Assembly (NCBI GenBank): GCA_024645175.1
Contig: JAHEGB010000001.1
Location: 80,734 to 144,733 of the forward strand
Reading direction: 5' to 3'
DNA: 64,000 nt
Source of the DNA: Microbacteriaceae bacterium
GTDB lineage: Bacteria > Actinomycetota > Actinomycetes > Actinomycetales > Microbacteriaceae
Position 1 is the stretch's first letter; the number at the start of each line of letters is the position of its first letter. The notes under the pieces are model-generated. The model did no database searches. It was not told the DNA's origin and worked only from the letters and a program-made list of their open reading frames with translations. Positions 62,325 to 64,000 of this stretch are shown here, piece after piece. A program made the translations under genes and the position numbers.

Positions 62325-62903
62325 TTGAGCCAAAGGACTGTCGGAGTCTTAGCGCTCCAAGGTGATGTGCGAGAGCACGCAGCCGTTCTCGAGGCGCTTG
62401 GTTGTCGCGTTGTTCTCGTCAAGAAACCAGAGCAGTTAGAAGAAATTCAAGCTCTGGTCATTCCTGGTGGTGAATCTACGACAATTTTCAAACTTGCAGA
62501 GATTTTCGGCATGCTGCAGCCTCTAAGAACCTCGATCAAGAATGGCCTGCCGGTCTTAGGAACCTGTGCAGGCATGATTTTGCTTTCTAGCCAGATTCTC
62601 GATCCGGCAAGTGGTCAAGAGGGTTTCGGTGGATTGAACACCACCGTTCGCCGCAACGCTTTTGGTAACCAAAACGATTCATTCGAAACTGACCTTATTG
62701 TGACCGGTGTTCATGGGCTCGTTCACGCAGCATTCATCCGTGCGCCGATCATCGAGTCTGCGGGTGATGGCGTAGAAGTCATTGCCAGACTCGAAGATGG
62801 TCGAATTGTTGGCGTTCGACAAGACAAAGTTATCGGCATCTCTTTTCATCCAGAGATGGTTGGCGACGGGCGAATTCACCAACTCTTGCTCGATCTCATT
62901 TGA
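62325..62903 (+). CDS. pdxT: Pyridoxal 5'-phosphate synthase, glutaminase subunit
   Basis: Releases ammonia from glutamine and channels it into PdxS. 192 residues. GVLALQGDVREHAAVLE at the N-terminus, GGESTTI, the nucleophile Cys in LGTCAGMILLS (about residue 80) and the His-Glu pair in SFHPEM are present, so, unlike the GatD-like protein upstream, this glutaminase is complete. TTG start directly after the pdxS stop. Confidence 0.95.
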   Translation: MSQRTVGVLALQGDVREHAAVLEALGCRVVLVKKPEQLEEIQALVIPGGESTTIFKLAEIFGMLQPLRTSIKNGLPVLGTCAGMILLSSQILDPASGQEGFGGLNTTVRRNAFGNQNDSFETDLIVTGVHGLVHAAFIRAPIIESAGDGVEVIARLEDGRIVGVRQDKVIGISFHPEMVGDGRIHQLLLDLI

Positions 62904-62960
62904 ACCGAGAGCATCGCCCTCAACTAAACTTCTAGCGAACTCAAAGCAAACAGGAGCATC

Positions 62961-63719
62961 ATGTCAGGCCACTCCAAATGGGCAACGACCAAACACAAAA
63001 AAGCCGCAATCGATGGCAAGCGTGCAAAGCTTTTCGCCAAGCTAATTAAGAACATCGAAGTAGCTGCACGCCTAGGTGGACCCGACCTAAACGGCAACCC
63101 GACACTGTATGACGCTGTTCAAAAAGGTCGCAAGAGCTCTTTGCCAAACGACAACATCGAGCGAGCAATCAAGCGTGGTTCGGGCGTTGGCGCTGACGCG
63201 GTTGAATACACCACCATCATGTATGAGGGCTACGGTCCAAACGGTGTTGCGATGCTTATCGAATGTCTAACCGACAACAAAAACCGTGCAGCGGCAGAAG
63301 TTCGAGTAGCCGTTACTCGCAACGGTGGAACAATGGCTGACCCTGGTTCTGTTTCATATCAGTTCAGCCGCAAGGGCGTAATTGTGGTGGCAAAGAACGC
63401 TGCCACGACCGAAGATTCGATCTTCGAAGCTGTTCTAGAAGTTGGCGTGGATGACATCGAAGACCGTGAAGACCAATTCGTAATCACCACTGACCCGAGT
63501 TCGATGGTGGAGGTTCGAACAGCCCTTCAGTCGGCTGGTCTAGATTACGAAAGTGCCGACGTGGAGTTTGTTTCGTCTCTACCTATCCAGGTTGATTTGG
63601 AGACGGCTACAAAGGTGATCGGTCTTATCGATGCGCTAGAAGACCTTGATGACGTGCAAAACGTCTATTCAAACTTCGACATGTCGGCAGAGGTTGCCGC
63701 CCAACTAGAGCAGCAGTAG
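62961..63719 (+). CDS. yebC: YebC/PmpR-family transcriptional regulator
   Basis: A 252-residue protein of the YebC family (Pfam Transcrip_reg), recently linked to translation of difficult sequences in some bacteria. [47 protein letters not shown] and [14 protein letters not shown] are diagnostic. It has an AGGAG ribosome-binding site. The order thrS-HIT-pdxST-yebC-ruvC is typical of actinobacteria. Confidence 0.96.
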   Translation: MSGHSKWATTKHKKAAIDGKRAKLFAKLIKNIEVAARLGGPDLNGNPTLYDAVQKGRKSSLPNDNIERAIKRGSGVGADAVEYTTIMYEGYGPNGVAMLIECLTDNKNRAAAEVRVAVTRNGGTMADPGSVSYQFSRKGVIVVAKNAATTEDSIFEAVLEVGVDDIEDREDQFVITTDPSSMVEVRTALQSAGLDYESADVEFVSSLPIQVDLETATKVIGLIDALEDLDDVQNVYSNFDMSAEVAAQLEQQ

Positions 63720-64000
63720 TTGTCTCGAATCATCATCGGCATCGACCCCGGCTTAACCCGCTGCGGTGTTGGTGTCGTTGAGGTGTCAGCCAATCGCACG
63801 GCAAAGTTCGTCTCTGTAGAAACAGTGCGCAGTGACGCAGAACTGCCTCTTGCCAAACGCTTGAACCTGATTGCCACTGAGCTCGAGAAGATAATCGATT
63901 TGCACAAGCCAGACTTGGTGGCAATCGAGCGGGTTTTCTCTCAACAAAACGTCAGCACGGTAATGGGTACCGCGCAAATCTCTGGCATAGTCATGCTGCT
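63720..64000 (+). CDS. ruvC: Crossover junction endodeoxyribonuclease RuvC (5' part)
   Basis: Holliday-junction resolvase; about 93 N-terminal residues are visible before the window edge. GIDPGLTRCGVGVVE carries the first catalytic Asp (residue 8) and VAIERVFSQQNVSTVMGT the Glu and binding loop. TTG start immediately after the yebC TAG. RuvA and RuvB should follow outside the window (inference). Confidence 0.93.
   Translation, partial: MSRIIIGIDPGLTRCGVGVVEVSANRTAKFVSVETVRSDAELPLAKRLNLIATELEKIIDLHKPDLVAIERVFSQQNVSTVMGTAQISGIVML

Noticed and set aside
1..64000. CRISPR array, prophage, insertion sequence, riboswitch or biosynthetic gene cluster
   Set aside because: I looked for regular repeats, transposase or phage motifs and conserved riboswitch cores on both strands and saw none.

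Overview
This 64 kb window is ordinary chromosome from a small-genome, high-GC Gram-positive bacterium (Actinomycetota). It is most likely a member of Microbacteriaceae close to the freshwater 'Luna' lineages (Rhodoluna/Aquiluna type). That placement is inference. It rests on gene content and order (glnA2-glnE-glnA1 beside DUF4191-lipA-lipB; sigA, DUF7455 and topoisomerase IV; DUF4193, DUF3093, dut, DUF3710, DUF3159; SepH; DUF3000), on a fused RNase HI/phosphatase, on a homodimeric AceE, and on moderate GC with almost no intergenic DNA. I saw no insertion sequence, prophage, CRISPR array or genomic island, and no gap between genes exceeds 300 bases.

Layout. 1-6.8 kb: aceE (cut by the window edge), an AhpE-type peroxiredoxin, tRNA-Val, a large coiled-coil/permease fusion and a NIF3 protein. 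6.8-13.8 kb: zinc-ribbon protein, RNase HI/phosphatase fusion, RNase P RNA, polyphosphate glucokinase, methionine aminopeptidase, a SPOR-like mini-protein, panB, ridA and nadE. 13.8-22.2 kb: nitrogen and lipoate block (glnA2, glnE, glnA1, DUF4191, lipA, lipB). 22.3-29.4 kb: E2 and E3 subunits of the 2-oxoacid dehydrogenases, leucyl aminopeptidase, a PAC2 protein and an MFS transporter. 29.6-38.2 kb: the primary sigma factor, a divergent MurT/GatD-like pair and topoisomerase IV. 38.2-51.5 kb: a phosphodiesterase, SepH, a DUF cluster with dut, aconitase, dxs, an RNase D-like protein, a RibD-like reductase, sufE and a rhodanese. 51.5-64 kb: ZapE, two ammonium transporters, three tRNAs, malate:quinone oxidoreductase, a VIT1-like transporter, thrS, a HIT protein, pdxST, yebC and the start of ruvC.

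How the parts work together. aceE, sucB, lpdA, lipA, lipB, acnA and mqo cover lipoylation, pyruvate oxidation and part of an aerobic TCA cycle. Two glutamine synthetases, GlnE and two Amt transporters form a nitrogen-assimilation set. GlnR-like boxes (TTTAC-N6-GAAAC) sit upstream of both glnA1 and the first amt.

What stands out. (i) A MurT-like ligase lacks its zinc-ribbon cysteines, and its GatD-like partner has Ser where the glutaminase nucleophile Cys should be. This may fit the group-B peptidoglycan of this family. (ii) The second ammonium transporter carries Glu in place of the first pore histidine. (iii) A pentad-repeat charged helix is fused to an NCS1-like permease. (iv) TAGNCT-type -10 elements lie 6-8 nt upstream of about 15 start codons, implying leaderless mRNAs, and four divergent gene pairs appear to share one near-symmetric TAGNCTA heptamer. 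(v) Convergent genes overlap at their stop codons, three of them sharing a single 4-nt stop overlap.
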